Origin: Pseudomonadales bacterium
GTDB lineage: Bacteria; Pseudomonadota; Gammaproteobacteria; Pseudomonadales; UBA7239
Length of the DNA stretch: 64,000 nt
Direction: 5' to 3'
Assembly: GCA_028280345.1 (NCBI GenBank)
Contig: JANQLY010000021.1
Location: forward strand, 103,064 to 167,063
The translations under genes were made by a program, and so were the position numbers. Below the pieces are notes generated by a model. That model saw nothing but the letters and a program-made list of their open reading frames with translations, was not told where the DNA came from and ran no database searches. Position 1 is the first letter of the stretch, and every line of letters begins with the position of its first letter. Below, piece after piece: positions 26,889-40,567 of the stretch.

Positions 26889-27275
26889 TCAGGCAGCCGA
26901 AGAAATAATCTTTTCGTTATCAGTGGCGTTGGATCCTGCGTTTTGCACATACAGTTCATCGACAACATAGGGCGCGCTGTTGTCTTCTACTTCAAGATAA
27001 AGACTCATTTCTTCAACCTTGCCTTTACCTTTTAAAGTGATTTGCGAAGACAGCAATACCATGGTTTCAAGTTCCGTATTGCAGTGATCGACTTCGATAC
27101 TCTTTGCACCTTCACTATCCAGATATTTGAGAATCAATGCGATGCGATTAGGGCGTGCAGTGCGAAAGCGAACCCAACTGGCAATGTTGAAAGTGCGCTC
27201 CCAGCGACGACCAACAAATTTGGCTTCTTCAATAGTCAATGCAGGAACCTTGGCGATGAATTTTTCACGAAACAT
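26889..27275 (-). CDS. Hypothetical protein
   Basis: The protein is 128 residues from the ATG at 27275, chosen because GGGGAG stands 8 bp upstream. The frame is open for 20 further codons. It starts MFREKFIAKVPALTIEEAKF and includes basic segments (GRRWERTFNIASWVRFRTAR) and a beta-rich C-terminal half (ITLKGKGKVEEMSLYLEVED). There is no signal peptide or membrane helix. I do not recognise the family. It is the only gene between the palindromic element and pgi, on the same strand as pgi but 155 bp beyond its stop. Confidence 0.7.
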   Translation of the reverse strand: MFREKFIAKVPALTIEEAKFVGRRWERTFNIASWVRFRTARPNRIALILKYLDSEGAKSIEVDHCNTELETMVLLSSQITLKGKGKVEEMSLYLEVEDNSAPYVVDELYVQNAGSNATDNEKIISSAA

Positions 27276-27429
27276 AAGTACAACTCCCCGGGCTACGACC
27301 CTTTTCGGTATCTGCAAAACATCATGCAGACCCACTGTGAGTGTTCAAGGTATCAAGGCTGTTGCGTGAATACTGCTAACTGGTTTGAAAGTGAATTGTC
27401 TACTGGTTCACTAAATGTCGACCAAATAA

Positions 27430-29091
27430 TTATTTTGTGGGCGAGTTGGCATTTGTATAGTGATCGATTAACGCTTGTGTTGATGCATCAAACGTTTCGC
27501 TGTTATCACCGCTTAAACGATTAAAAACTTTATTGCTAAGTTGTTTGCCAAGTTCAACACCCCATTGATCAAAGGCATTAATTTGCCAGATAACACTTTG
27601 TACATAGACTTTATGCTCATAAAGTGCAATCAGGGCACCGAGGTTGCGTGGCGTAACTTGAGTAAAACTGATTATGTTGTTGGGGCGATTGCCCGCAATC
27701 ACCTTGTGCGGAGTCAGTGTTTCAATTTCAGTGTCACTCAAGCCGCTTTCGGCGAGTTCCTGTTTTACTGTTTGTAGCGACTTGCCTTCTGCAAGTGCCT
27801 TGCTCTGGCTTAAGCAGTTAGCAACAAGATGGCGATGTTGCTGTTGATCAGTAGCGCTTGTCTGGTGAGAGGTTAAAGGCAGGATAAAATCCACAGGTAC
27901 GAAACGTGTGCCCTGGTGTAACAACTGGTGGAATGAATGTTGGCCATTGGTACCAGCTGCTCCCCAGACGATGGGGCCACTGTTGTAATCGATAGCTTCG
28001 CCGTTTTGATTAACGTTCTTGCCGTTACTTTCCATGTCCAGTTGTTGTAAAAATTCCGGCAACAACTTCAGGTAGTGATCGTAAGGTAGTACAGCATAAC
28101 TCTGCGCGTGCCAAAAATGGCTGTACCAGATGCCGAGCAGCGCAAGCAGTATTGGCATGTTTTCGCTTGCAGGGGCATTGGCAAAATGTTGATCCATCGC
28201 GTGCGCACCAGCCAGTAGTTCACGGAAGTGATTCATGCCAATGCCCATGGCGATGGAAATACCAATCGCAGACCACAGTGAATAGCGGCCACCGACCCAG
28301 TCCCACATCGGCAAAATGTTTTCTGCATCAACACCAAATGCAACGGCTTTATCGATTGCTGTCGATACGGCAATAAAATGTTTGCCAGTATCGGCATCGC
28401 TATCGTGTTGCAGTAACCAATCGCGGGCCTTGTTGGCATTGCTCAGGGTCTCGAGGGTGGTAAAAGATTTTGAGGCCACAATAAACAGTGTCGTTTGTGG
28501 ACGCAGTTGAGCAAGCACTTCATTCAAATCAGAGGGATCTATATTTGATACATAGTGGCAGCTCAGTGTGGAACCGTCAGTGTGACGATAAGGCATTAGT
28601 GCGTGACTCACCATATGTGGGCCGAGATCGGAGCCGCCAATGCCAATGTTAACCACATCAGTGATGGCCTCACCACTATACCCGCGCCAGCTTCCCGAGC
28701 GCACCGCGTTGACGAGTTGTTCCATGCGTAAAAGTGTCTGGTTAACTTCTTCGCTGGTATTTGCGCTGCGTAACGCGCTATGCCAGGCCGGGCGTTTTTC
28801 TGTGTGATTGACCACCTCACCAGTTGACAATGCATGGATAGCTTCCGGAAGTTTTGCTTGTTCAGACAAACTTGAAAAAAGTTGCAGGGTTTCTGTATTC
28901 ACGAGGTTTTTGGAAAAGTCCAGACGCAGTCCGGCAGCTTCTAATGAAAACTCTTCTACGCGTTGAGGGTTGTCAGCAAACAGTTGTGTGATAGACGTGC
29001 CTTTTAGTAATTCGGCATTGGCTTGCAAGGATGGCCAGCAGGCATAGCGGGAAGCGAGTGAATTATTATTGCCGTTCGATTTTGCAGCCAT
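27430..29091 (-). CDS. pgi: Glucose-6-phosphate isomerase
   Basis: The 553-residue protein has the PGI signatures NIGIGGSDLGPHMV, ASKSFTTLETLSNA, VGGRYSLWSAIGISIAMGIG and the catalytic Glu and His region QLLHQGTRFVPVDF. The length is standard for the bacterial enzyme. It interconverts glucose-6-phosphate and fructose-6-phosphate in the cytoplasm. It lies near galU and manB but on the opposite strand, so it is functionally related and not in the same operon. Confidence 0.97.
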   Translation of the reverse strand: MAAKSNGNNNSLASRYACWPSLQANAELLKGTSITQLFADNPQRVEEFSLEAAGLRLDFSKNLVNTETLQLFSSLSEQAKLPEAIHALSTGEVVNHTEKRPAWHSALRSANTSEEVNQTLLRMEQLVNAVRSGSWRGYSGEAITDVVNIGIGGSDLGPHMVSHALMPYRHTDGSTLSCHYVSNIDPSDLNEVLAQLRPQTTLFIVASKSFTTLETLSNANKARDWLLQHDSDADTGKHFIAVSTAIDKAVAFGVDAENILPMWDWVGGRYSLWSAIGISIAMGIGMNHFRELLAGAHAMDQHFANAPASENMPILLALLGIWYSHFWHAQSYAVLPYDHYLKLLPEFLQQLDMESNGKNVNQNGEAIDYNSGPIVWGAAGTNGQHSFHQLLHQGTRFVPVDFILPLTSHQTSATDQQQHRHLVANCLSQSKALAEGKSLQTVKQELAESGLSDTEIETLTPHKVIAGNRPNNIISFTQVTPRNLGALIALYEHKVYVQSVIWQINAFDQWGVELGKQLSNKVFNRLSGDNSETFDASTQALIDHYTNANSPTK

Positions 29092-29235
29092 TATTTGCCA
29101 ACTTCATGTTGCACGATTGAATGTTGGCTGCAGTATAGCAAGAAGTCCTCTTCGGGGCGCGCAAGGCTTGGGCGCGATTGAGGGTGGGTAGAGAGACTGA
29201 ATAGTGGGTTTATAGAAACTTTATAGTTATCAGAT

Positions 29236-30204
29236 CTAGAACTGTCTCTGTGTAGAAAACTCTGCCAGTTCGACCAGTGCCCGGCGGTACTTTGAATCCG
29301 GGAGCGTGCTGAGTTGTTCAATAGCTGCCTGTTGCTCGGCAGAAGCCTTGGCGCGGCAGTAGTCGAGCGCACCGCTGTTGCTAACTGCAGCGACGATGGC
29401 ATCGAGTTGTTGTTTGTCCTTGTTAAGGATTGCTTCCCGGATCAGTGTTGCTTCGGAGTCGCTGCCATGTTGCATGGCGTAAATCAGCGGCAAGGTCGGT
29501 TTGCCCTCGGCGAGGTCGTCGCCAACATTTTTACCGAGTTCCTCACTGTTGCCACTGTAATCAAGGATGTCGTCGACAAGCTGAAAAGCCATACCGAGGT
29601 GATAGCCGTAAAGTCGTAACTGTTCTCGTGTTGTTGTATCGGTATCTGCAATGACTGCACCGAGTTCAGCTGCGGCCTCAAACAGTTTTGCAGTTTTAAA
29701 ATGAATCACATCGAGGTAGCGCTGTTCGTCAGTGTCGGGGTCGCCGGCATTGACCAACTGTAGTACTTCGCCTTCGGCAATCACATTGGTGGCTTCGGAC
29801 ATAATATCCATTACAGACATATTGCCGATGGCGACCATCATTTGAAAGGCGCGGGAATAGAGAAAATCACCGACGAGCACACTCGGGGCATTACCCCACT
29901 TGGCATTGGCGGTGGGACGGTTACGGCGCAGCTCGGAAATATCTACCACATCGTCGTGTAGCAGTGTGGCCGTGTGGATGAACTCGATAATGGCGGCGAG
30001 ATCGATGTGCTGGCGGGCGCTCTCGTGATAACCAAGGCTGCGTGCGGTCAGTAGCACCAGTAGCGGGCGCAGGCGCTTTCCTCCGGCCTCGACAATGTAA
30101 TGGCCGATATTTTCCACGAGATCCACATTGGAATGGAGCTGGTCGATAATCAGTGTGTTGACGGCTTCAAAGTCGTCCGCGACAACAGCATGGAACGGAA
30201 GCAT
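29236..30204 (-). CDS. ispB: Octaprenyl diphosphate synthase
   Basis: The protein is 322 residues from the ATG at 30204, chosen because an AAAGG site is five bases upstream and the length then matches E. coli IspB; in-frame upstream starts exist. The trans-prenyltransferase motifs are GGKRLRPLLVLL, the first Asp-rich motif LLHDDVVD and the second, FQLVDDILDYSG, followed by GKNVGDDLAEGKPTLPL. It makes the isoprenoid tail of ubiquinone. It diverges from rplU, the usual arrangement in gammaproteobacteria. Confidence 0.95.
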   Translation of the reverse strand: MLPFHAVVADDFEAVNTLIIDQLHSNVDLVENIGHYIVEAGGKRLRPLLVLLTARSLGYHESARQHIDLAAIIEFIHTATLLHDDVVDISELRRNRPTANAKWGNAPSVLVGDFLYSRAFQMMVAIGNMSVMDIMSEATNVIAEGEVLQLVNAGDPDTDEQRYLDVIHFKTAKLFEAAAELGAVIADTDTTTREQLRLYGYHLGMAFQLVDDILDYSGNSEELGKNVGDDLAEGKPTLPLIYAMQHGSDSEATLIREAILNKDKQQLDAIVAAVSNSGALDYCRAKASAEQQAAIEQLSTLPDSKYRRALVELAEFSTQRQF

Positions 30205-30335
30205 AGGGCCTTTTGCCGGGTGGTTTGAAATGCCGTGCATGCTAGGCCTGGCATCAGGGGCTGTCAAGGCGGCAATCACGTAAAATCCACAGGAATTGAC
30301 CTGCCTCAGTCAAGAGGCCTGATGACTAAAAATCC

Positions 30336-30364
30336 TTGTGCCATCAAGCACTTTCACTTAGAAT
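30336..30364 (+). promoter_or_regulatory. Candidate promoter of rplU-rpmA
   Basis: TTGTGC and TAGAAT (5/6 to the -10 consensus) are separated by 17 bp. A GC-rich stretch follows the -10 (ACGCGCCCTCCCGG), the kind of discriminator seen at stringently controlled ribosomal promoters. Transcription would begin near 30371, leaving a leader of about 110 nt that starts with a small CTCCCGG/CCGGGAG hairpin. Confidence 0.5.
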
Positions 30365-30482
30365 ACGCGCCCTCCCGGACCGGGAGTATAGAAATTTGGG
30401 GCATTTGGCAGGTTTTTCGCCCGCTGGAGTGCCCGCCCGACCGTTAAGTTGGCGGTCAACGCATTCAAAGTGAGTAAAGACT

Positions 30483-30794
30483 ATGTACGCGGTTATTGAA
30501 ACAGGTGGCAAACAGCACCGGGTTGAAGAGGGTGAAGTCCTCGATATTGAGAAGCTCGAAGCGGCGACTGGCGAAACAGTGGATTTCGACAAAGTGCTGA
30601 TGGTGGCAGATGGCGACAAGATCAATGTTGGTGCTCCCTATGTGGAAGGTTCCAGCGTGACTGCCGAGGTGGTTGCCCACGGCCGTGGTGACAAGGTAAA
30701 CATCATCAAATTCCGCCGTCGCAAGCACTCGCGCAAGCAAATGGGTCACCGCCAGTGGTACACTCAGGTCAAAATTACATCTATCAAGTCATAA
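30483..30794 (+). CDS. rplU: 50S ribosomal protein L21
   Basis: This is a 103-residue protein with the standard L21 start [18 protein letters not shown]. The C-terminal RNA-binding segment [19 protein letters not shown] and the closing 'VKITSI' are also typical. The length is as expected. It is the first gene of rplU-rpmA; 57 bp separate it from rpmA. Confidence 0.98.
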   Translation: MYAVIETGGKQHRVEEGEVLDIEKLEAATGETVDFDKVLMVADGDKINVGAPYVEGSSVTAEVVAHGRGDKVNIIKFRRRKHSRKQMGHRQWYTQVKITSIKS

Positions 30795-30851
30795 GCCGGA
30801 ATGGGTTGGCTTACGGTTAATTGAGCAAAGGTTAATTAAGAGGAATAGGTC

Positions 30852-31109
30852 ATGGCACATAAGAAAGCCGGTGGTAGTACTCGTAACGGTCGCGATTCAG
30901 AATCGAAACGCCTTGGTGTGAAAATCTACGGTGGTCAGGTAATCAAGGCTGGCAACATTATCGTGCGCCAGCGCGGTACCAAATTTCATGCCGGTGTCAA
31001 TGTTGGTTGTGGTCACGACCACACCCTCTATGCCAAAGCTGACGGCGTCGTGAAATTTGAAACTAAAGGCCCAAAAAACCGCAAGTTTGTGAGTGTAGTT
31101 GCGGCCTAG
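30852..31109 (+). CDS. rpmA: 50S ribosomal protein L27
   Basis: This 85-residue protein begins [20 protein letters not shown], the diagnostic L27 N-terminus that reaches the peptidyl transferase centre. It contains GVKIYGGQ and [14 protein letters not shown]. There is no cleavable N-terminal extension of the Firmicutes kind. An AGAGGAAT ribosome site precedes it, and a strong terminator follows. Confidence 0.98.
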   Translation: MAHKKAGGSTRNGRDSESKRLGVKIYGGQVIKAGNIIVRQRGTKFHAGVNVGCGHDHTLYAKADGVVKFETKGPKNRKFVSVVAA

Positions 31110-31130
31110 ACAAAAACAGTTCTATAAAAA

Positions 31131-31155
31131 AGCCCCGCAATAGCGGGGCTTTTTT
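31131..31155 (+). terminator. Terminator of rplU-rpmA
   Basis: AGCCCCGC-aata-GCGGGGCT is a perfect 8-bp stem followed by six T. It starts 21 bp after the rpmA stop. It separates the ribosomal protein genes from obgE. Confidence 0.93.
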
Positions 31156-31197
31156 GTTTTAGAGAGTTTAAACTTTAAACCCTTGCGGTCAGGCAGG

Positions 31198-31350
31198 TTT
31201 CAGCGTTACGAGCGAAGCCTGACCGAGGCAAATTTGGACGAAACAGCGATGGCGCTTACGCCGTCGTGAATGAAGGCGATCTCTGATAGTTTTCAGGGGG
31301 CGGGAAGGCTTGGAAAAGCGGAGTGTATAAGAGAATACATGAGTATTTTG
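31198..31350. repeat. Tandem imperfect repeat, unit 1
   Basis: This is the first of two direct copies that begin TTTCAGCGTTACGAGCGAAG and end in ATACATGAG(T/C)ATTTTG. The first 80 bp differ from unit 2 by about four substitutions and a small indel. The centre is divergent, and the last 40 bp are again nearly identical. Frames across it on the minus strand repeat the same peptide and look spurious. The pair fills the 391-bp gap between the rpmA terminator and obgE. Confidence 0.85.
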
Positions 31351-31367
31351 CCGATAGTTGGAAAGGC

Positions 31368-32783
<1,416 letters not shown>

Positions 32784-32816
32784 GTAAGGACAAGGTACAG
32801 GTAAGCGTGAGTGACC

Positions 32817-33938
32817 ATGAGTAGAGAAGTAATCAAAAACAGCAAGCGCTGGGTGATCAAAATCGGTAGTGCGTTGCTTACCGACGATGGTCGCGGTCTT
32901 GATCGTAGCGCAATTGCCGGCTGGGTTGAGCAGATGGTGGCGCTGCGCCAGCGAGGTGTAGAGATTGTACTTGTGTCTTCCGGTGCGGTAGCTGAAGGTA
33001 TGACGCGGCTTGGCTGGAGTGAGCGCCCTACGGCGGTTCACGATTTGCAGGCCGCAGCTGCAGTGGGACAAATGGGACTGGTGCAAGCCTATGAATCGCA
33101 GTTTCAGAAATACGACCTGCATACCGCACAGATTTTGCTCGACCACGACGACTTGTCCAACCGTACCCGCTACCTCAATGCGCGCAGTACACTGACAACC
33201 TTGCTGCAGCTCGGTGTGATTCCGGTGGTGAATGAAAATGATACCGTGGTCACCGATGAGATTCGTTTTGGTGACAATGACACATTAGGTGCGCTTGTTA
33301 CCAACCTTGTAGAAGCGGATGGCCTGGTTATTCTTACGGATCAGGATGGGTTGTTTGAACAGGATCCGCGCAAATATCCCGAGGCAAAGCTGGTGCCGCA
33401 GGCCAGTGCGAGCGATGAAGTGCTGGAGGCGATGGCTGGTAGCAGTGTCGGGGGGCTTGGACGCGGCGGTATGACAACCAAGGTTAAGGCGGCACAGCTG
33501 GCAGCACGTTCAGGCAGTTTCACCGTGATTGCCAATGGCCGCGAGAGCGAGGTGTTGGGAAAGCTTGCAGCAGGTGACAGTATTGGCACGCTGTTGACTG
33601 CGAGCCAGAAACCGCTTGCCGCACGTAAGCAGTGGTTGCTTGGGCAGTTACAGTTGCAGGGTAAGTTGGTGCTGGATGATGGTGCGGTAAAAGTACTGCA
33701 ACAATCCGGGCGCAGTTTGCTTGCAGTGGGGGTGCGTGAAGTGCAGGGTAATTTCCTGCGTGGTGCGCTTGTGGCCTGTATCGATGCTGAGGGGAGTGAA
33801 GTTGCGCGCGGTCTGGTGAACTATAACGCTGATGAAGCGCGTCGCATTATGGGGCAAGCGAGTGACCGAATTACGGAGATACTTGGCTACCAGGGCGACG
33901 AGGAACTGATTCATCGCGATAACCTGGTAACGTTATAG
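32817..33938 (+). CDS. proB: Glutamate 5-kinase
   Basis: The protein is 373 residues from the ATG at 32817; an in-frame GTG at 32811 is better placed from the nearest AGG and may be the real start. The amino acid kinase domain has [39 protein letters not shown] and [15 protein letters not shown]-terminal PUA domain follows (about residues 275-370). It phosphorylates glutamate in the first step of proline synthesis. The obgE-proB adjacency is the common gammaproteobacterial one. Confidence 0.95.
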   Translation: MSREVIKNSKRWVIKIGSALLTDDGRGLDRSAIAGWVEQMVALRQRGVEIVLVSSGAVAEGMTRLGWSERPTAVHDLQAAAAVGQMGLVQAYESQFQKYDLHTAQILLDHDDLSNRTRYLNARSTLTTLLQLGVIPVVNENDTVVTDEIRFGDNDTLGALVTNLVEADGLVILTDQDGLFEQDPRKYPEAKLVPQASASDEVLEAMAGSSVGGLGRGGMTTKVKAAQLAARSGSFTVIANGRESEVLGKLAAGDSIGTLLTASQKPLAARKQWLLGQLQLQGKLVLDDGAVKVLQQSGRSLLAVGVREVQGNFLRGALVACIDAEGSEVARGLVNYNADEARRIMGQASDRITEILGYQGDEELIHRDNLVTL

Positions 33939-33975
33939 CTAATTAATAACAGCCAACAGCCTATATTTCGGGCAT

Positions 33976-34003
33976 AAAAAAACCGGCACTTGCCGGTTTT
34001 TTT
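33976..34003. terminator. Bidirectional terminator between proB and rpsT
   Basis: AACCGGCA-ct-TGCCGGTT is flanked by an A run on the left and a T run on the right, giving an extended 13-bp symmetrical stem. It lies 37 bp after proB and 20 bp after rpsT, which converge here. It can terminate both. Confidence 0.9.
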
Positions 34004-34023
34004 AATTCTGTACTCTGAAGTGA

Positions 34024-34287
34024 TCAGGCCAGTGCCTTGATCTGGGCATTAAGGCGGCTTTTATGACGCGCAGCCTTGTTCTTGTGAATGATACCCTTGT
34101 CGGCCATGCGGTCGATAACCGGTACTGCAGCCGCGTAAGCTGCCTGTGCAGCTTCCTTGTCACCACTGCCAATTGCAGCGATAACTTTCTTGATATAGGT
34201 GCGCACCATGGAACGCAGGCTTGCGTTGTGCTGGCGGCGTTTTTCCGCCTGTTTGGCGCGTTTTTTCGCTTGTGGTGAATTTGCCAC
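34024..34287 (-). CDS. rpsT: 30S ribosomal protein S20
   Basis: The protein is 87 residues from a GTG start at 34287, fixed by the family N-terminus (M)[20 protein letters not shown] and a GAGG ribosome site eight bases upstream. An in-frame upstream ATG would add 16 residues foreign to S20. The rest, [15 protein letters not shown] to [18 protein letters not shown], is typical. Non-AUG starts are known for rpsT in other bacteria and take part in autoregulation. Confidence 0.97.
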   Translation of the reverse strand: MANSPQAKKRAKQAEKRRQHNASLRSMVRTYIKKVIAAIGSGDKEAAQAAYAAAVPVIDRMADKGIIHKNKAARHKSRLNAQIKALA

Positions 34288-34334
34288 GTGTCTTACCTCA
34301 ATCTCTCTATGGGGTACAAAATTCAGGGGGCGCA

Positions 34335-34363
34335 ACTATGCCTTCTCGGGACGGCGATGTCAA
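34335..34363 (-). promoter_or_regulatory. Sigma-70 promoter of rpsT
   Basis: Read on the minus strand, a perfect TTGACA is followed after exactly 17 bp by CATAGT (4/6). A GC-rich discriminator (TGCGCCCCCTG) comes next, as expected for a stringently controlled ribosomal gene. Transcription would begin about 40 bp before the GTG start. Confidence 0.72.
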
Positions 34364-34439
34364 CTTCTGGTAACTGCCTAATTGTGTCGTTACACTCTGC
34401 TTTTTTGACCATTTTGCCCCAATTTCAGGATATTTGCCG

Positions 34440-36110
34440 TTGTCAGAGCCATCAGCTCAAAAAGAAGAGCCCTCAGTTGAAAATTCCACCCCGGACGGGG
34501 CCGAGTCGACGGCCCCGTCCGGCGCGCGGCGCCTGTTTCGCTCCAGCATTGTTGTCAGCTCCATGACGATGGTTTCCCGGGTGATGGGGCTGTTCCGGGA
34601 TATCTGTTTTGCGCTTGTTATTGCCGACAAACCTTGGGCTGATGCATTTTTTGTCGCGTTTCGCGTACCGCAGTTTTTACGCCGTCTGTTTGCCGAAGGT
34701 GCTTTCAGTCAGGCCTTTGTGCCGGTATTGTCGGAATACCGTGTCAAAGGCAGTCACGCGGCGGTTCGGGCGCTGGTGGATCGGGTCTGTGGATGCCTGG
34801 GTCTGACCCTGGTACTAATTACCGTGCCAGTAGTGGTGTTTGCGCCGTTTTTTACCATGTTGTTTGCGCCGGGTTTTTATCTGGACTTTCCAGAAAAATA
34901 CCAGCTCACCAGTGAGATGGTGCGTATCACTTTTCCCTATTTGCTGTTGATCTCACTGACCGGTTTCGCCGGGGCTGTGCTCAACTCCTATGAGCGCTTT
35001 GCAGTGCCTGCTGTTACGCCGGTATTTCTCAATATCAGTCTGATTGGTGCGGCACTGTTTATGGTGCCGTTCTTTGAGCAACCGGTGTTTGCACTGGCCT
35101 GGGGGGTGTTGATTGCCGGAGCGGTGCAGATGGTATTTCAACTGCCATTTCTGGCTCGTCTGCAAATGATGCCGCGGCCCAAAGTGGACTTTAAAGATGA
35201 AGGGGTTAAACGCATTCTCGTCCTGATGTTACCGGCGATGTTTGGGGTGTCTGTCAGCCAGCTCAACCTGTTTCTCGACACGATTATCGCGTCGTTTTTA
35301 CCTAACGGCAGTGTGGCCTGGTTGTACTATTCTGATCGCCTGTATGAACTGCCACTCGGTGTGATTGCGATAGCTGTGAGCACGGTGATTCTGCCAAGTT
35401 TGTCGCGGGATCACGCGCGCCAGGACAGCAGCAAATTTACCGCGAAACTGGATTGGGCCATGCGTGTGATTTTATTGCTCAGCGTACCTGCGGCGCTCGC
35501 ATTGCTAATTCTGGCGGTGCCCATATTAAGCACGCTGTTCTTTTATGGTTCTCACTGGTCGGCTAACGGGGTGCAAATGTCTGCCTATAGTTTGCAGGCC
35601 TATAGTCTTGGTCTGCTGGCATTTATGGCAATCAAGGTACTCGTGCCGGGATATTACGCGCGTCAGGATATGAAAACCCCGGTAAAAATTGGCGTGATTG
35701 CGATGGTCAGTAATATGGTGCTCAACCTGCTATTTGTGGTGCCACTGCATCACTACTACCAGATTGGCCATGTGGGGCTTGCGGCAGCGACCACACTGGC
35801 GGCATTTATCAATGCGGGGCTGTTACTCAAAGGGTTGGTGGACAGTGGTATCTATCGTTTTGCACCGGGGTGGGGGTTGTTATTACTGCGCATGTTACTG
35901 GCCACGGCACTAATGGGATTGGTATTGATTTCCCTGCTGCAAATCTTTACTGACTGGATGGTTTGGCCCTGGTATGAACGTGCGCTGCATTTGCTCGTAG
36001 TCTGTGTGTGCGGATTTTTAACCTATTTTGCTGCGCTGTTTGCCACTGGAATGCGCCTTGGTGATTTTCGTTTACAGGTGCACGAGCACGACTCAGACAC
36101 CGCAAAATGA
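34440..36110 (+). CDS. murJ: Lipid II flippase MurJ
   Basis: The protein is about 556 residues. Only non-ATG starts are available: TTG at 34440 lies nine bases after AGGA, and TTG at 34434 is the alternative. A polar N-terminal extension of about 30 residues, rich in Pro, Ser and Glu, precedes the family start RRLFRSSIVVSSMTMVSRVM. Conserved MurJ segments follow (DAFFVAFRVPQFLRRLFAEG, AFSQAFVPVLSEY), with about 14 transmembrane helices overall. It flips lipid-linked peptidoglycan precursor across the inner membrane. It diverges from rpsT and precedes ribF by 93 bp. Confidence 0.93.
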   Translation: MSEPSAQKEEPSVENSTPDGAESTAPSGARRLFRSSIVVSSMTMVSRVMGLFRDICFALVIADKPWADAFFVAFRVPQFLRRLFAEGAFSQAFVPVLSEYRVKGSHAAVRALVDRVCGCLGLTLVLITVPVVVFAPFFTMLFAPGFYLDFPEKYQLTSEMVRITFPYLLLISLTGFAGAVLNSYERFAVPAVTPVFLNISLIGAALFMVPFFEQPVFALAWGVLIAGAVQMVFQLPFLARLQMMPRPKVDFKDEGVKRILVLMLPAMFGVSVSQLNLFLDTIIASFLPNGSVAWLYYSDRLYELPLGVIAIAVSTVILPSLSRDHARQDSSKFTAKLDWAMRVILLLSVPAALALLILAVPILSTLFFYGSHWSANGVQMSAYSLQAYSLGLLAFMAIKVLVPGYYARQDMKTPVKIGVIAMVSNMVLNLLFVVPLHHYYQIGHVGLAAATTLAAFINAGLLLKGLVDSGIYRFAPGWGLLLLRMLLATALMGLVLISLLQIFTDWMVWPWYERALHLLVVCVCGFLTYFAALFATGMRLGDFRLQVHEHDSDTAK

Positions 36111-36148
36111 GTGGTTTATCTGGTTCGACGTAACCCGCTACAGTTCGC

Positions 36149-36154
36149 TATAAT
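36149..36154 (+). promoter_or_regulatory. Candidate -10 element before ribF
   Basis: A perfect TATAAT lies 50 bp upstream of the ribF start. The nearest -35-like sequence, TTCGAC at 36124-36129, is 19 bp away, so the promoter is plausible but not ideal. It could serve ribF-ileS-lspA-fkpB-ispH. Confidence 0.4.
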
Positions 36155-36203
36155 CGCGCTCTTTGCGACCCGGGCATAAAACGGCACGATAATCTGGCAG
36201 ACC

Positions 36204-37142
36204 ATGGCATTTTCTCTTACACGCGGCCTGCATAATCTGCGCGCATCTTCCGCGGCAGGCTGTGTGGCCACTATCGGTTCGTTTGATGGTGTGCATCAGG
36301 GCCATCAGATTATTCTCGGTCAGGTCAAGGAAAAGGCGGCGGAGCTACAATTGCCATCTGTAGCAATGGTATTTGAACCGCAGCCCGATGAGTATTTTTC
36401 CGCTGAACAGGCACCGGCGCGTTTGATGTTGCTGCGAGACAAGGTAGTAGCGTTGCGTGCTGAGGGTATCGACCGGGTGGTTTGCCTGCAGTTTAACTCG
36501 CGCCTGCGCAATTTGTCGGCCCAGGCGTTTATCGACAGCGTGTTGATCGATGGCCTTGCGGTAAAACACCTGGTGATCGGTGATGACTTTCACTTCGGTT
36601 GTGATCGTAAGGGTGACTACAGGTTGCTGGAACGTGTTGGCGCTGAACGCGGTTTCGGTATTGAGCAAACGCGTACCATTGAGTACGCAGGTGAGCGTAT
36701 TAGCAGTACGCGGATTCGTCGCCTGCTTGAACAGGAACAGTTTGAGCTTGCCGAGCAATTACTCGGTAAACCCTATGGGATTAATGGCAGAGTGGTTTAC
36801 GGTCAGCAACTGGGCAGGAGTCTGGGTTTTCCCACGGCAAATGTACGCCTGAACCGTTACCGCTCGCCTTTAAGCGGTGTGTTTGCGGTGCGCAGTGTTG
36901 TTGCAGAGCGTGTGGTTAATGGCGTTGCCAATATTGGTGTGCGACCCACGGTTGCGGGTTTGGTGAAACCGATACTTGAAGTATTCCTGCTGGATTTCAG
37001 TGGCGATATTTACGGTCAGCGCATCACGGTGATGCCGTTGAAAAAACTGCGCGATGAAAAGAAATTTGATTCGCTTGATGAACTAAAGCGCAATATCGAA
37101 CGGGATGTTGAGCAGGCAAAAATTTTTTTTAACCGTTTGTAA
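36204..37142 (+). CDS. ribF: Bifunctional riboflavin kinase/FAD synthetase
   Basis: The protein has 312 residues. The N-terminal FMN adenylyltransferase domain has TIGSFDGVHQGHQ, VVCLQFNSRLRNLSAQAFI, VIGDDFHFGCDRKGD and ISSTRIRRLL. The C-terminal riboflavin kinase domain (about 180-310) has GRSLGFPTANV and NIGVRPTV. It converts riboflavin to FMN and FAD. It is followed by ileS after 39 bp in the conserved ribF-ileS-lspA order. Confidence 0.97.
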   Translation: MAFSLTRGLHNLRASSAAGCVATIGSFDGVHQGHQIILGQVKEKAAELQLPSVAMVFEPQPDEYFSAEQAPARLMLLRDKVVALRAEGIDRVVCLQFNSRLRNLSAQAFIDSVLIDGLAVKHLVIGDDFHFGCDRKGDYRLLERVGAERGFGIEQTRTIEYAGERISSTRIRRLLEQEQFELAEQLLGKPYGINGRVVYGQQLGRSLGFPTANVRLNRYRSPLSGVFAVRSVVAERVVNGVANIGVRPTVAGLVKPILEVFLLDFSGDIYGQRITVMPLKKLRDEKKFDSLDELKRNIERDVEQAKIFFNRL

Positions 37143-37181
37143 CGGGCAGTCCCGTTGATCAGACATAATTATTGAACAGTA

Positions 37182-39992
<2,811 letters not shown>

Positions 39993-40021
39993 CAAGTCGC
40001 TCCGGCTGATCACAGAGTCTT

Positions 40022-40567
40022 ATGCGTTTAAAGATTATTTGCTACCTGCTTGCGCTGGTTATTATTGTGCTTGATCAGTACACCAAGGCGTTGGCGTTGG
40101 AATATCTCGACTATGCCACACCGCAACCGGTGCTGCCGTTTTTGAACTGGACCTTGCTTTATAACCCGGGAGCAGCATTCAGCTTTCTCAGTGATGCCGG
40201 CGGTTGGCAGCACTGGCTGCTCGGCGGTCTTGCGGTGGGGGTGAGCATTTTTATTGTGTTCTATATCTGGCGTTTGCCGTCTCGAGCGCGCTGGCTATCG
40301 GTGTCTCTCGCACTGATTCTCGGCGGTGCGCTCGGTAATCTCTATGATCGTGTGACACTCGGCTATGTCGTGGATTTTATTGATGTGTATGTACACTCTT
40401 GCGGTTTCCTTGAAGACTACTTCTATCGTTGTCATTGGCCGGCATTTAATATTGCTGATTCAGCGATTACTGTGGGTGCGATTATGTTGCTCATAGAAGC
40501 GTTTATCGGCGAGGATTACAGTGCGCCAAATGAAGCGCAGGATGACTCTGTCGGGAGCACATCGTGA
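40022..40567 (+). CDS. lspA: Lipoprotein signal peptidase II
   Basis: The 181-residue protein has four transmembrane helices. The aspartyl protease residues are in GNLYDRVTLGYVVDFIDVY (Asp118) and FNIADSAIT (Asp146). The C-terminal tail is slightly longer than usual. It removes prolipoprotein signal peptides at the lipidated cysteine, including that of BamD in this window. Its stop overlaps the fkpB start by four bases. Confidence 0.96.
   Translation: MRLKIICYLLALVIIVLDQYTKALALEYLDYATPQPVLPFLNWTLLYNPGAAFSFLSDAGGWQHWLLGGLAVGVSIFIVFYIWRLPSRARWLSVSLALILGGALGNLYDRVTLGYVVDFIDVYVHSCGFLEDYFYRCHWPAFNIADSAITVGAIMLLIEAFIGEDYSAPNEAQDDSVGSTS

Noticed and set aside
30365..30482. Riboswitch or L21-type ribosomal leader before rplU
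   Set aside because: There is a small hairpin and a leader of about 110 nt, but I cannot match a described RNA fold by eye.
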